This document shows positions 32,581-40,730 of a stretch of 64,000 nucleotides of DNA, piece after piece. Below the pieces are notes generated by a model. It saw only the letters and a list, made by a program, of their open reading frames with translations. It ran no database searches and had not been told where the DNA came from. The position numbers and the translations under genes are program-made. Source of the stretch: Nonlabens agnitus. Its GTDB lineage: Bacteria; Bacteroidota; Bacteroidia; Flavobacteriales; Flavobacteriaceae. Every line of letters starts with the position of its first letter. Positions within the stretch are counted from its first letter, which is position 1. The stretch lies in NCBI RefSeq assembly GCF_002994045.1, contig NZ_MQUC01000003.1, forward strand, positions 1,154,501-1,218,500. The letters run 5' to 3'.

Positions 32581-32949
32581 CTATTCTTCTACAACAATGA
32601 GTGGCTGGATATCACCTCTTATTCGTTCATAAAGATCAAGCTGTTCTCTTACTAAAATATCAGTCATCTCACGACCTTGCTCAACGTATAACGATTGTAA
32701 TACTTCATTTTTTTCTGCTATAGAGAGATCTTTATTACCCAGTACTAAATCACGCTGTGCGTTAAAAGTGGCATTTACCTTTTCTACGAGTAGCAATTGC
32801 TTTTCAGTTAGGGAAAGTTGTTTATCCATTTCTCTGGCTAGTTCTTTTCCTTCTTCTTTTTGGCGTTCATTAGGTTCTGGTGCCACATAATCTTGAGCAG
32901 CGGCGATACCACTAATCAATAATACCGCTATAATCAATAATCGTTTCAT
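32581..32949 (-). CDS. Exported helical protein, 122 aa
   Basis: The signal peptide MKRLLIIAVLLISGIAAAQ is cleaved before DYVAPEP. The mature part is helical and highly charged: REMDKQLSLTEKQLLLVEKVNATF and SIAEKNEVLQSLYVEQ. The pattern of an LTxxQ-like segment (SLTEKQ) resembles periplasmic Spy/CpxP-type chaperones, but the resemblance is loose. It is probably periplasmic; a stress role is only a suggestion. Confidence 0.65.
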   Translation of the reverse strand: MKRLLIIAVLLISGIAAAQDYVAPEPNERQKEEGKELAREMDKQLSLTEKQLLLVEKVNATFNAQRDLVLGNKDLSIAEKNEVLQSLYVEQGREMTDILVREQLDLYERIRGDIQPLIVVEE

Positions 32950-33014
32950 GTTTTTATTTTGAAATTAGCCACATTTCGTGGGATTTTTCTTAAGACTTTT
33001 CTAAAATACAGGCA

Positions 33015-33041
33015 TAAAAAAACCTCGCTAGTAGCGAGGTT
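33015..33041 (-). terminator. Terminator of the CsbD-pterin dehydratase operon
   Basis: AACCTCGCTA / TAGCGAGGTT is a 10-bp stem followed on the minus strand by TTTTTTA. It is 19 bases after the dehydratase stop. Confidence 0.88.
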
Positions 33042-33059
33042 TCTATTTAAAAGAGAAAA

Positions 33060-33347
33060 TTACTCATCTCCTACAATATGCTCAATAGCTGCGGCAAGTT
33101 TAAAATCCTTTTCCGTTAGACCACCAGCGTCATGTGTGCTTAGGGTAATTTCCAATGTGTTATATACATTGTGCCAGTCTGGATGGTGTTCCATCTTTTC
33201 GGCTTCCATGGCTATTCTTGTCATTACTGAAAAGGCATCCATGAAATTGTCAAATTCAAAAGTTGTATGAATAGCATCATCATAATAATCCCATCCTTCA
33301 ACTTTTTCTAGATGTTTTTCAATTTGTGCTTCGGTTAGTTTTTCCAT
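33060..33347 (-). CDS. 4a-hydroxytetrahydrobiopterin dehydratase (PCD/DCoH)
   Basis: 95 aa, the usual length. [18 protein letters not shown] and [13 protein letters not shown] carry the conserved His-His-Pro-Asp-Trp catalytic segment. It dehydrates the pterin carbinolamine formed by aromatic amino-acid hydroxylases and may assist molybdopterin chemistry. It begins 2 bases after the CsbD gene, in the same transcript, and ends before a strong terminator. Confidence 0.93.
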   Translation of the reverse strand: MEKLTEAQIEKHLEKVEGWDYYDDAIHTTFEFDNFMDAFSVMTRIAMEAEKMEHHPDWHNVYNTLEITLSTHDAGGLTEKDFKLAAAIEHIVGDE

Positions 33348-33349
33348 TC

Positions 33350-33541
33350 TTATTTTTTATCGCTGTCTAATGCGTTTTTAACTTTACGTTTTGCTTCTCC
33401 AAAAGCTTCCTTCACTTTTCCTTCAGCTTGATCGGCCTTTCCTTCTGCCTCGGCAGACTTGTCTCCAGTTACTTTACCGTAACCTTCTTTTACTTTTCCT
33501 TTGGCTTGATCTAATTTACCATCGATTTCTTTATCGCTCAT
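33350..33541 (-). CDS. CsbD family stress-response protein
   Basis: 63 aa. [20 protein letters not shown] with repeated [11 protein letters not shown] blocks is the CsbD signature. The ATG at 33541 is chosen since the longer reading (to 33574) starts inside the palindrome-adjacent spacer and adds non-family residues. Members are induced by sigma-B or osmotic stress; the biochemical role is unknown. It is the first gene of a two-gene unit with the pterin dehydratase. Confidence 0.85.
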   Translation of the reverse strand: MSDKEIDGKLDQAKGKVKEGYGKVTGDKSAEAEGKADQAEGKVKEAFGEAKRKVKNALDSDKK

Positions 33542-33573
33542 GATTTCTAAATTTAAGTTATTTAAAGTTAGCA

Positions 33574-33591
33574 CGCTTTCGCGAAAGCGAA
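33574..33591. repeat. Short palindrome, intergenic (CsbD / barrel gene)
   Basis: CGCTTTCGCGAAAGCGAA lies in the 110-base divergent spacer, 32 bases upstream of the CsbD start. Confidence 0.95.
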
Positions 33592-33651
33592 CAAAACGAA
33601 ATCATAATCTTATATAAAGCTTTCCCAAGAGGATTAGAATATATTTACAGC

Positions 33652-34377
33652 ATGAACAGACTATTACTTTTACTCATTTTTCCAGCTATAGTTATAGGAC
33701 AAAGCGCAAATGAAAATGTGCCTGTGCATTTGCGGGAAATTCCACGGCATAACCTTTCCATTGATCTGGGTATAGCCGAACCCACTGGAGATTATCAAGA
33801 CATTTCCCGCTCTGGGCTGTCCGTTGGGCTTACTTATGATTATTACCTCAATAAGAATGTAGGATTAAGCATAGGTGCTCGTCACACTTATAACGAGACG
33901 GCCTTTGCTACCGCGTATGATGTGGATAACACATCTCTCTCAAGCCTAAGTGCTGGAATCGCAGGTTCAAAAACCTTTAATCGTTTTCAGGTAGATGCCT
34001 ATGCTAGATTTGGAATAGGTTATCTCAATACAAATTCTCAAGATGCGGTAAGCCAGAACAATCAGCAGAATTATTCACCAAACAATGATGCTATAAAAGA
34101 GTTTCCATTAGTCTTAGAAACCGGTCTACGATTTAATTATTACTTCCGCCGTAGTGTGCAGCTGTACTTTGCGCCACAATATCATGGATCGCTGGGTGAT
34201 GCTCTTGCTTATGATAATAGACGCGACATCTTTTTTAGTAATGATCCAGTCTTTCAAACCGGGTTACAGCCCAGTTTTGATGTTTCCAATCTCATTTTCT
34301 CAGTAGGAATCAAGTTTGCCTTGAACGCTCAATATACCCGCGGCGAGCTGCGTGACGATAGCGAGCCTGACAATTAA
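33652..34377 (+). CDS. Outer-membrane beta-barrel protein, OprF/porin-like family
   Basis: 241 aa. A signal peptide, MNRLLLLLIFPAIVIGQ, precedes a series of amphipathic strands ending in aromatic residues (LSIDLGIAEPTGDY, GLSVGLTYDYY, GLSIGARHTYN, YARFGIGYLNT, LIFSVGIKFALN), consistent with an eight-stranded barrel (PF13505-like). The role is unknown. It is monocistronic, with no terminator found. Confidence 0.78.
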   Translation: MNRLLLLLIFPAIVIGQSANENVPVHLREIPRHNLSIDLGIAEPTGDYQDISRSGLSVGLTYDYYLNKNVGLSIGARHTYNETAFATAYDVDNTSLSSLSAGIAGSKTFNRFQVDAYARFGIGYLNTNSQDAVSQNNQQNYSPNNDAIKEFPLVLETGLRFNYYFRRSVQLYFAPQYHGSLGDALAYDNRRDIFFSNDPVFQTGLQPSFDVSNLIFSVGIKFALNAQYTRGELRDDSEPDN

Positions 34378-34394
34378 CAAAGGATTGAGAGCTG

Positions 34395-34402
34395 TACTTT
34401 TG
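34395..34402 (+). promoter_or_regulatory. -7 element TACTTTTG upstream of the SRPBCC-SDR-photolyase operon
   Basis: Perfect TAnnTTTG, 35 bases before the TTG start at 34438. No TTG -33 partner is convincing. Confidence 0.4.
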
Positions 34403-34437
34403 TTTAGGGATTATCTTTAATCGCTAAACAAAACGTA

Positions 34438-34944
34438 TTGAAACTTTACCAGATCCATACCAAACAAAAGCTTCCCATATCGCTTGACCAAGCCTGGGAT
34501 TTTTTGACAGACCCCAACAACCTCAAGCTACTCACGCCACCAGAAATGGAAATGACCGTTCTCTATGGAACAGAACGCGGCATGTATCCAGGCCAGCTCA
34601 TAGAATATAGTGTCAAGCCGCTACCCTTTTTTAAGACCAATTGGGTCACTCACATCACACAGGTGAAAGACAAAGAATACTTTGTCGACGAACAGATGTA
34701 TGGACCTTATGCCACTTGGCACCACAAACATTTTATAAGTGAGATTCCAGGCGGCACTCTTATGGAGGATATTGTTCATTATAGATTGCCCATGGGCATT
34801 TTGGGCAAAATGGTGCAGCCCTTTCTAGTGAAACCCAAGCTGGAAGAAATATTTCGCTTTCGCGAAAGCGCACTCATTAAAAAATTTGGTGTTTACACAG
34901 CACCGTCAGATCAATCAAGTTTAAAACAAGATATACTCAATTAA
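34438..34944 (+). CDS. SRPBCC (START-like) ligand-binding protein
   Basis: 168 aa with TTG start (KLYQIHTKQKLP follows); no nearby ATG fits. LPISLDQAWDFLTDPNNLKLLTPPEMEM, TWHHKHFI and MEDIVHYRLPMG match the SRPBCC family often annotated as a cell-division-inhibitor-like cyclase/dehydrase. It binds a hydrophobic ligand in the cytoplasm (family knowledge); the ligand is unknown. The short palindrome at 34853-34870 reads FRFRESA. The SDR gene starts 1 base after its stop and the photolyase follows, which suggests a light-stress operon. Confidence 0.8.
   Translation: MKLYQIHTKQKLPISLDQAWDFLTDPNNLKLLTPPEMEMTVLYGTERGMYPGQLIEYSVKPLPFFKTNWVTHITQVKDKEYFVDEQMYGPYATWHHKHFISEIPGGTLMEDIVHYRLPMGILGKMVQPFLVKPKLEEIFRFRESALIKKFGVYTAPSDQSSLKQDILN
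34853..34870. repeat. Short palindrome, intragenic (SRPBCC gene)
   Basis: TTCGCTTTCGCGAAAGCG. It is read as FRFRES near the C-terminal helix. Confidence 0.95.
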
Positions 34945-34945
34945 C

Positions 34946-35641
34946 ATGTCAAGAAATATACTACTTATAGGCGGCAGCCACGGAATAGGAAACGCTATCG
35001 TTCAACACCTTCATGAAGGAAATAACGTTTATGTAGCGTCGAGAGAAAATGAAAACCTACCAGATGGTGTGACTCACATCACATTTGATGCCAGTACAGA
35101 TTCCATAGACACCAGCCAGTTACCAGAATCCTTGGACGGTTTTGTTTACTGTCCTGGAAGCATCAATTTGAAACCTTTCAAGATGTTGAAACAGGAACAG
35201 TTTGAAGAAGATATGGCCATCAATTTTTTCTCTTTGATTAAGGTTACCAGAGACATCATGCCATTGTTAACTAAAAGCGGTAACGGCAGCGTGGTTTTCT
35301 TTTCCACCGTAGCCGTACAAACGGGTATGCCATTTCATACCAGTGTAGCCGCTGCTAAAGGTGCTATTGAAGGGTTTGCAAAAGCCCTAGCGGCAGAATA
35401 TGCTCCAACGGTACGTGTGAATGTCATCGCACCATCATTGGTAGACACACCTCTCGCTGGTCGTTTATTGAATAGCGATGATAAAAAAGAAAAAATGGGT
35501 AACCTACATCCCTTAAAACGAGTAGGAACTGCTGAAGATATTGCAGGCCTAGCCGTTTACCTATTGGAACAAAATGCAGGATGGATGACAGGTCAGGTTC
35601 TAGGTCTTGACGGTGGTAAATCCACATTAGATTTGGGATAA
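34946..35641 (+). CDS. Atypical SDR lacking the catalytic Tyr
   Basis: 231 aa. The nucleotide loop GGSHGIG is at 9-15. The usual NNAG is replaced by YCPGS (68-72). Ser120 (VVFFS) and Lys138 remain, but the YxxxK position is Val134 in HTSVAAAK; no Tyr is nearby (His131 is the closest polar residue). So it may use another residue or be a binding/regulatory SDR. The C-terminal GWMTGQVLGLDGGKST is standard. It sits between SRPBCC and photolyase with 1-base spacers, so it is clearly co-transcribed. Confidence 0.85.
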   Translation: MSRNILLIGGSHGIGNAIVQHLHEGNNVYVASRENENLPDGVTHITFDASTDSIDTSQLPESLDGFVYCPGSINLKPFKMLKQEQFEEDMAINFFSLIKVTRDIMPLLTKSGNGSVVFFSTVAVQTGMPFHTSVAAAKGAIEGFAKALAAEYAPTVRVNVIAPSLVDTPLAGRLLNSDDKKEKMGNLHPLKRVGTAEDIAGLAVYLLEQNAGWMTGQVLGLDGGKSTLDLG

Positions 35642-35642
35642 T

Positions 35643-36962
35643 ATGTCAGATGCAGTAAATGTTTTTTGGTTTCGGCGTGATTTACGATTAGATGATAATG
35701 TAGGCTTCTATGAGGCTTTATCTGCAGATTTGCCGGTGCTGCCTATTTTCATTTTTGATAAGGAAATCCTTGACAAGCTACCTGAAGATGATGCTCGCGT
35801 TACATTTATCTATGAAGAATTGCAACGTATGCGTTCGCAACTTCAAGATGAAGTAGGAAGTTCAATCGCGATGTATTATGGCAAACCCGAAGATGTCTGG
35901 AAACAGATTCTTAAAGATCACGATGTAAATGCCGTTTTTACCAATCACGACTATGAACCTTATGCCAAGGAACGTGATGCTGCCATCAAGGATCTACTAG
36001 AAAAAGAAGAAATAGAATTTCACACCTTTAAAGATCAAGTGATTTTTGAAAAGGATGAAGTTGTCAAAAATGATGGCGATCCATATGTGGTCTATACACC
36101 CTATAAAAATAAATGGCTAGAACGTTTTGAAGAAGAACATAAGGATGCAGACGGTTTGCGTATTTACTATACCAGCTCCGTTCTAGAGAATTGTATTCAG
36201 AATTCTAGGTTACCCAATCTCAGTTTGAGCGATATGGGTTTTAAAAAGTCATCCATTGAGGTTCCTGAATATGATGTGACCCCAACGACGATCGAGCAAT
36301 ACGAAAAGACTAGAAATTTCCCGGCTCAAGACGGCACTACCCGATTAGGTGTTTATCTAAGATTCGGTGTGGCAAGTCCGCGTAAAATGGTTAAGAAAGG
36401 TTTACAATCCAACAACAAGGTTTTTCTATCAGAGTTGATCTGGCGAGAGTTTTTTATGCAGATTCTTTACCACTATCCAGAAACTACGGACAATGCCTTT
36501 AGAGCGAAATATGATCGTATCGAATGGCGCAACAATGAGGATGAGTTTGAAAAGTGGAAAACGGGAACGACTGGATATAAATTAGTCGATGCAGGAATGC
36601 GCGAGCTCAATACAACAGGCTATATGCACAATCGCGTGCGCATGTTGGTCGCCAGCTTTTTATGTAAGCATTTATTGATCGACTGGCGATGGGGCGAAAC
36701 TTATTTTGCCGAGAAATTATTGGACTACGAACTATCCAGCAATGTAGGCAACTGGCAATGGGCTGCTGGTAGTGGCGTGGATGCAGCGCCGTACTTTAGG
36801 ATATTTAATCCCATTACTCAAAAGGACAAGTTTGATAAGGACAGAAAATACATCAACGAGTTTGTACCAGAACATGACACTGATGATTATCCTGAAATGA
36901 TGGTGGATCATAAAGAAGCAAGAGAACGCTGTTTGAAAATATACAAGGCTGCTGTATCTTAG
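35643..36962 (+). CDS. Deoxyribodipyrimidine photolyase / cryptochrome (class I)
   Basis: 439 aa. It repairs cyclobutane pyrimidine dimers using FAD and light. The N-terminal antenna domain starts VFWFRRDLRLDDN. The FAD domain has GTTRLGVYLRFGVASPRKM, LIWREFFMQILYHYP, GYMHNRVRMLVASF and GNWQWAAGSGVDAAPYFRIFNP. All usual elements are present and the length fits class I CPD photolyases. It is the third gene of the SRPBCC-SDR-photolyase unit. A DASH or 6-4 identity is less likely. Confidence 0.92.
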   Translation: MSDAVNVFWFRRDLRLDDNVGFYEALSADLPVLPIFIFDKEILDKLPEDDARVTFIYEELQRMRSQLQDEVGSSIAMYYGKPEDVWKQILKDHDVNAVFTNHDYEPYAKERDAAIKDLLEKEEIEFHTFKDQVIFEKDEVVKNDGDPYVVYTPYKNKWLERFEEEHKDADGLRIYYTSSVLENCIQNSRLPNLSLSDMGFKKSSIEVPEYDVTPTTIEQYEKTRNFPAQDGTTRLGVYLRFGVASPRKMVKKGLQSNNKVFLSELIWREFFMQILYHYPETTDNAFRAKYDRIEWRNNEDEFEKWKTGTTGYKLVDAGMRELNTTGYMHNRVRMLVASFLCKHLLIDWRWGETYFAEKLLDYELSSNVGNWQWAAGSGVDAAPYFRIFNPITQKDKFDKDRKYINEFVPEHDTDDYPEMMVDHKEARERCLKIYKAAVS

Positions 36963-36981
36963 CTTGATAAATTTGTCTCGC

Positions 36982-37656
36982 ATGTTCTCTCGATGTTGCT
37001 TCATCGCCCTTTTACTCATCTCATTTAGTTGCAAAAATGTCGCACCAACGGCACCAGTGATGGAAAGCATCGACACGGTCGCTGCTGAAGATGAACGGAT
37101 CTATACTACTCCAGTTGAAGAAGAGGAAGAAGAAGTAGAATACCTGGAAGAAACTTTTAATAATTACGAAGAAGAATACAGCGATCAACATCTGGAATTT
37201 GTTTATGAGGCCTTTGATATTGCAAGGGTTTTGGAAAGGCTGCAATTGGGCGAATTGATTGCTGATCGCACTGTCTCAACCTTATTGAATGCTGATTTGA
37301 GAGAAGGCGATACAGTGGTGCAAGACATCCTTGAAACTAGTGACGGTACGTTTGATATTTATAAATTGGTAGATGAATATGATAATGAACTTGCTTATTT
37401 CTATTTTGAATCAGATGTAATCAGCACCATTGAAATAGTACATCCAGGCGGCGTTCCAGATGCTATGATTCGTCCAGGATTGACTTTTGAACAACTGCAT
37501 AAGACCTATGAGAACCCAGTAGCTTATGGCAGCGAGATCGAGGCTCGAGTCTTTGTACAGGAAGATGGTGTCAGTTTTAGAATGGACACTTCTTATGGTG
37601 TTTATGAACCCATAGATCTCGAGGACGACATTGAAATTCTTTATATCCAATTCTAG
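36982..37656 (+). CDS. Acidic lipoprotein, hypothetical
   Basis: 224 aa from ATG 36982 (a TTG at 36964 is an alternative). The signal FIALLLISFSC carries a lipobox Cys. An EEEEEEVEYLEE run occupies about 45-58 of the mature chain. The remainder (DTVVQDILETSDG, ELAYFYFESDVISTIEI) looks like a compact alpha/beta domain of unknown type. It is outer- or inner-membrane anchored and faces the periplasm. It may be co-transcribed with the photolyase gene, 19 bases upstream. Confidence 0.68.
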   Translation: MFSRCCFIALLLISFSCKNVAPTAPVMESIDTVAAEDERIYTTPVEEEEEEVEYLEETFNNYEEEYSDQHLEFVYEAFDIARVLERLQLGELIADRTVSTLLNADLREGDTVVQDILETSDGTFDIYKLVDEYDNELAYFYFESDVISTIEIVHPGGVPDAMIRPGLTFEQLHKTYENPVAYGSEIEARVFVQEDGVSFRMDTSYGVYEPIDLEDDIEILYIQF

Positions 37657-37678
37657 ATTTTAGATGTTTTAGCAAGAG

Positions 37679-37698
37679 TTCGCTTTCGCGAAAGCGAA
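37679..37698. repeat. Short palindrome, intergenic, full consensus
   Basis: TTCGCTTTCGCGAAAGCGAA is the complete 20-bp perfect palindrome. It lies 22 bases after the acidic lipoprotein gene. The rest of 37657-37886 shows no gene. Confidence 0.95.
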
Positions 37699-37886
37699 AA
37701 CGTTGTAGTTTCTACCCAATTAGCCTAGAGCAATTTTCGTAGTTTTAAGTGTCTGTAAATAAGTTGTTTATCTATCTAATTTCAATTCCTACAATATATT
37801 ACTGGATAGCTAAAATATTTTTTGGCACGCTGGTTGATTTGTTAATAGCAGTGGACGATGTTGTTCACTGCTAATACCTTTCAATT

Positions 37887-39230
37887 ATGAAAAAGCTATC
37901 TACCCTATTAGCGATGCTATTCCTAGGATTTGGAATGGCGTCTGCAGAAATACCAGCCGATGACGACACGCGTTATCGCGGTTATTCCAACAGCTTTATT
38001 TTCACAGAAGGTGGAATTGAATTTGCCGTTTTCCCTGATGGTCAGTTTGATTTTAATTTCTTGGATTATGGCCCTAGGTTTGGCGCCAATGTCAACATAG
38101 GTAATGTAAACGTTTCCTTTAATACAGGTTATGATTACGACCCTTATGTACAATATGATACTTATGGAGCGGTCATTCAAATAGAGAATACACCTATTTA
38201 TTATGATGCCTATGGACGCATCATTCAAGCTGGTGATGTATTTATCAATTACAATAATGGATATGTTCGCAACATTGGAAATTTATATGTCAACTACAGT
38301 CGTCCAGGAGTAATCCTTAACTATACTGGTTTTATCAATGTTCACAATAGAAACTATGTTTACCAGCCATGGCATGGATATTATGCTGCGCCATTTGTAG
38401 ATCGTGTAGTGGTATACAATAGACCTTATAGAGCATATTACAACCCGATAAGATTCTCTTATGCATACCATAGAAACTATTGGAATACGCCTACCTATTA
38501 CAACGGTTGTTACATAGATAATAGAGTTCGTAGATCCTTCTATAGACCTTATGATCGTGTCGTATATAGAGATTATGAAAGAGGTCGTCGTGACAATCGC
38601 GGTCGAGCCATTTCCAATAGTCGCAGCAGCAGAGAGTATCGCAACAGTATTGCAAGCGGTAGACAATCCATATCTAGAAACAATACTTTCAATCGTCAAA
38701 ACAGTAGATCGATTGCCAATAACTCTAATGATAGAAGATCTAAAGTAGTTACACCTCGTAATAATGATCGTAGCACGAGAGCTATCTCAAATACCAGATC
38801 AACTGCTGGTAATTCTAGAGGTGTTTTTAATAATCGCCAGAGTAATACAGCCAGAACGTCCACTTCTAGAACCAGTACCAATGTTGGGATTACAGGAAGA
38901 TCGGTTGGGAACGTGAGCAACTCTAATAGAACATCGACTCGTGTGAATACCAACAGTCGTGTGGCAAATGAGCGTAAAGCCGTTAGCACCAGATCAAATA
39001 CGTCCACTAGAGTTTCTCAACCTCAAGTGAATAGATCTACCAGACCAGCGGTTAAGCAGTCTTCTAATCGTACCAGTTCGAGATCTAGTGGTAATACGCA
39101 ACGTCAATCGACTAGAGCGACAAGTAGTAAATCCAGCAGGCCAGAAGCAAAGAGCACACCACAGCGCTCTAGCAGATCATCTGGAAACACAAGATCCAGT
39201 TCTTCCAATCGTCGCAGTACGAGAGGATAG
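37887..39230 (+). CDS. Exported Tyr/Asn-rich protein with long Ser/Arg/Asn-rich low-complexity tail
   Basis: 447 aa. The signal peptide MKKLSTLLAMLFLGFGMASA is followed by a domain of about 25-230 rich in Tyr, Asn and Gly with repeated short strands (FPDGQFDFNFLDYG, NVNIGNVNVSFN, GDVFINYNNGYVRNIGNLY). From about 230 to the end it is Arg/Ser/Asn/Thr-rich with almost no hydrophobic residues (RSTAGNSRGV, SRTSTNVG and so on), net strongly basic. It is exported, possibly a surface or matrix-binding protein. A strong terminator follows 19 bases after the stop. I do not recognise a named family. Confidence 0.75.
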   Translation: MKKLSTLLAMLFLGFGMASAEIPADDDTRYRGYSNSFIFTEGGIEFAVFPDGQFDFNFLDYGPRFGANVNIGNVNVSFNTGYDYDPYVQYDTYGAVIQIENTPIYYDAYGRIIQAGDVFINYNNGYVRNIGNLYVNYSRPGVILNYTGFINVHNRNYVYQPWHGYYAAPFVDRVVVYNRPYRAYYNPIRFSYAYHRNYWNTPTYYNGCYIDNRVRRSFYRPYDRVVYRDYERGRRDNRGRAISNSRSSREYRNSIASGRQSISRNNTFNRQNSRSIANNSNDRRSKVVTPRNNDRSTRAISNTRSTAGNSRGVFNNRQSNTARTSTSRTSTNVGITGRSVGNVSNSNRTSTRVNTNSRVANERKAVSTRSNTSTRVSQPQVNRSTRPAVKQSSNRTSSRSSGNTQRQSTRATSSKSSRPEAKSTPQRSSRSSGNTRSSSSNRRSTRG

Positions 39231-39249
39231 ATTTAAAATAAATGATGAG

Positions 39250-39276
39250 AACGCCCGCAGTTATTGCGGGCGTTTT
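39250..39276 (+). terminator. Terminator of the Ser/Arg-rich protein gene, overlapping the flippase 3' end
   Basis: AACGCCCGCA / TTGCGGGCGTT stem, then TTTATTTT. The stop codon and last codons of the convergent flippase gene (39261 onward) are its right arm. Confidence 0.88.
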
Positions 39277-40730
39277 ATTTTGGAAATCAATTGGTCGATG
39301 GCTGCATTCACTTCGCTAGAAAGTTTGAGTAGATATACAGACGCCGCATACACCAAGAAAATCAAGGTACTTTTAAAAAGGATGTTTACGATGTAATTCC
39401 ATTGAAAATCCCAAGTGTAAAAGATGGCTATGGTGACCAAAATGACCAGAATGGCGATACTTGTTTTGCCGGTCCATGGATGCATTTGCAATTTGATGTT
39501 GACGTAGTACGCTTTCGCGAAAGCGTACAAAACATAAGCCACACAGGTAGCCACAGCAGCTCCTATCAAACCATAGATTGGGATCAACCAAATGTTCAGC
39601 AAAAAGGCGACGATCGCAAGGCCTAAACCCAACCAAAGCGTGAATTTATAAAGATTGGTATTATACAGAATCGCGTTATTGCTACCCAACAGGTTCTCTG
39701 TAAACTTCACAACACAGATCAATAAAACAACCGGTATCGCAACGGCAAATTCTGACGGAAGAAATTTATAGAACTCATGGACATTACAGATAATTAAAAC
39801 CATTAACAGTCCAGCGACAATGGTAAGATTGAGTGAACTGCGTTTGTACAGCCATTCCACTTTCTTTAAGTCGCCAGCATTGAAATATCCTGCGGTCAAT
39901 GGATGCATGATTTGCGCCATGCCGCGTGCCGGTATGGCAACCACTGTGGCAATGAATCCCGCAACGCCATAGTAGCTTATGTCAGCAAGATCTACGTATT
40001 GATTGAGCATGTTTTTATCCAGATCAATCAATGCGGTGCCTACACTACCCGCTATCACCATCAAAACCGAGTACCACAAAATCTCTCTTGAGGCTTCCAA
40101 TTTGTAAAAAATGAACTTTGGGGCGTAGGTGCGCCACGCCATGATGGCCATGAGCAGCATACGTAAGAAATAAATAAGTATTAAGCTGTAAATGAATTGG
40201 ACTTGGGTAATAAAGTCAATAGCAACCAGAAGCAATATGATTGTCGCTGCGGCTCTATAGAATACTTCTTTTAGAAAATTGCCGCCTATGGTTTTCAAAT
40301 AGACTTTAGTCCAGGCATAGAAAATCTCAAAATAGGCTTGGAAGACCGCAATAAGCAAAATAGGCCACAAAAAATCTCCAGTAAGCTGGTTGGTAGTAGA
40401 AATCAGCAGTCTGATGTCATCGTAAAAAACAAACACCAAAATGAATATAGGAATCGCACCTACTATAGGCCAAAACAGCATCTGAGTCAGGAAATTATCG
40501 CGCTCTCGATCTGTTTTGTAGCTGCTGTAATATTTTACAATGGTATTGTGCAGCCCAAAAGACATCAACGGGAACAGCAAGAACGCCGTGCTCAAGATGT
40601 AATTCATCAATCCATAATAATCGGCATCCAGATAGGTTGTGGCTAGTGCCAGAACATTGATCGCTCCCAATAAAAACCCAAAGCCTGTGATGACCAGATT
40701 CCAGCTGCTATGTTTGATGACAATTCCCAT
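39261..40730 (-). CDS. Oligosaccharide flippase / polysaccharide export membrane protein (Wzx/MATE-like)
   Basis: 489 aa with about 12-14 hydrophobic segments throughout (first TM NLVITGFGFLLGAINVLALA). The Wzx-like pattern, with polar residues in the helices and a basic C-terminus ISKIKRP, predicts translocation of lipid-linked glycan repeat units across the inner membrane. It begins immediately after the glycosyltransferase stop with no spacer, so it is co-translated. The palindrome at 39509-39526 reads AFAKAY. It ends inside the convergent terminator hairpin. Confidence 0.83.
   Translation of the reverse strand: MGIVIKHSSWNLVITGFGFLLGAINVLALATTYLDADYYGLMNYILSTAFLLFPLMSFGLHNTIVKYYSSYKTDRERDNFLTQMLFWPIVGAIPIFILVFVFYDDIRLLISTTNQLTGDFLWPILLIAVFQAYFEIFYAWTKVYLKTIGGNFLKEVFYRAAATIILLLVAIDFITQVQFIYSLILIYFLRMLLMAIMAWRTYAPKFIFYKLEASREILWYSVLMVIAGSVGTALIDLDKNMLNQYVDLADISYYGVAGFIATVVAIPARGMAQIMHPLTAGYFNAGDLKKVEWLYKRSSLNLTIVAGLLMVLIICNVHEFYKFLPSEFAVAIPVVLLICVVKFTENLLGSNNAILYNTNLYKFTLWLGLGLAIVAFLLNIWLIPIYGLIGAAVATCVAYVLYAFAKAYYVNIKLQMHPWTGKTSIAILVILVTIAIFYTWDFQWNYIVNILFKSTLIFLVYAASVYLLKLSSEVNAAIDQLISKIKRPQ
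39509..39526. repeat. Short palindrome, intragenic (flippase gene)
   Basis: ACGCTTTCGCGAAAGCGT, perfect to 18 bp but with an A/T outer pair unlike the consensus. It is read as AFAKAY. Confidence 0.95.

Noticed and set aside
38283..39007. Long open frames on the minus strand across the Ser/Arg-rich gene
   Set aside because: They mirror biased codon use of the plus-strand gene, have no start context and no family pattern.
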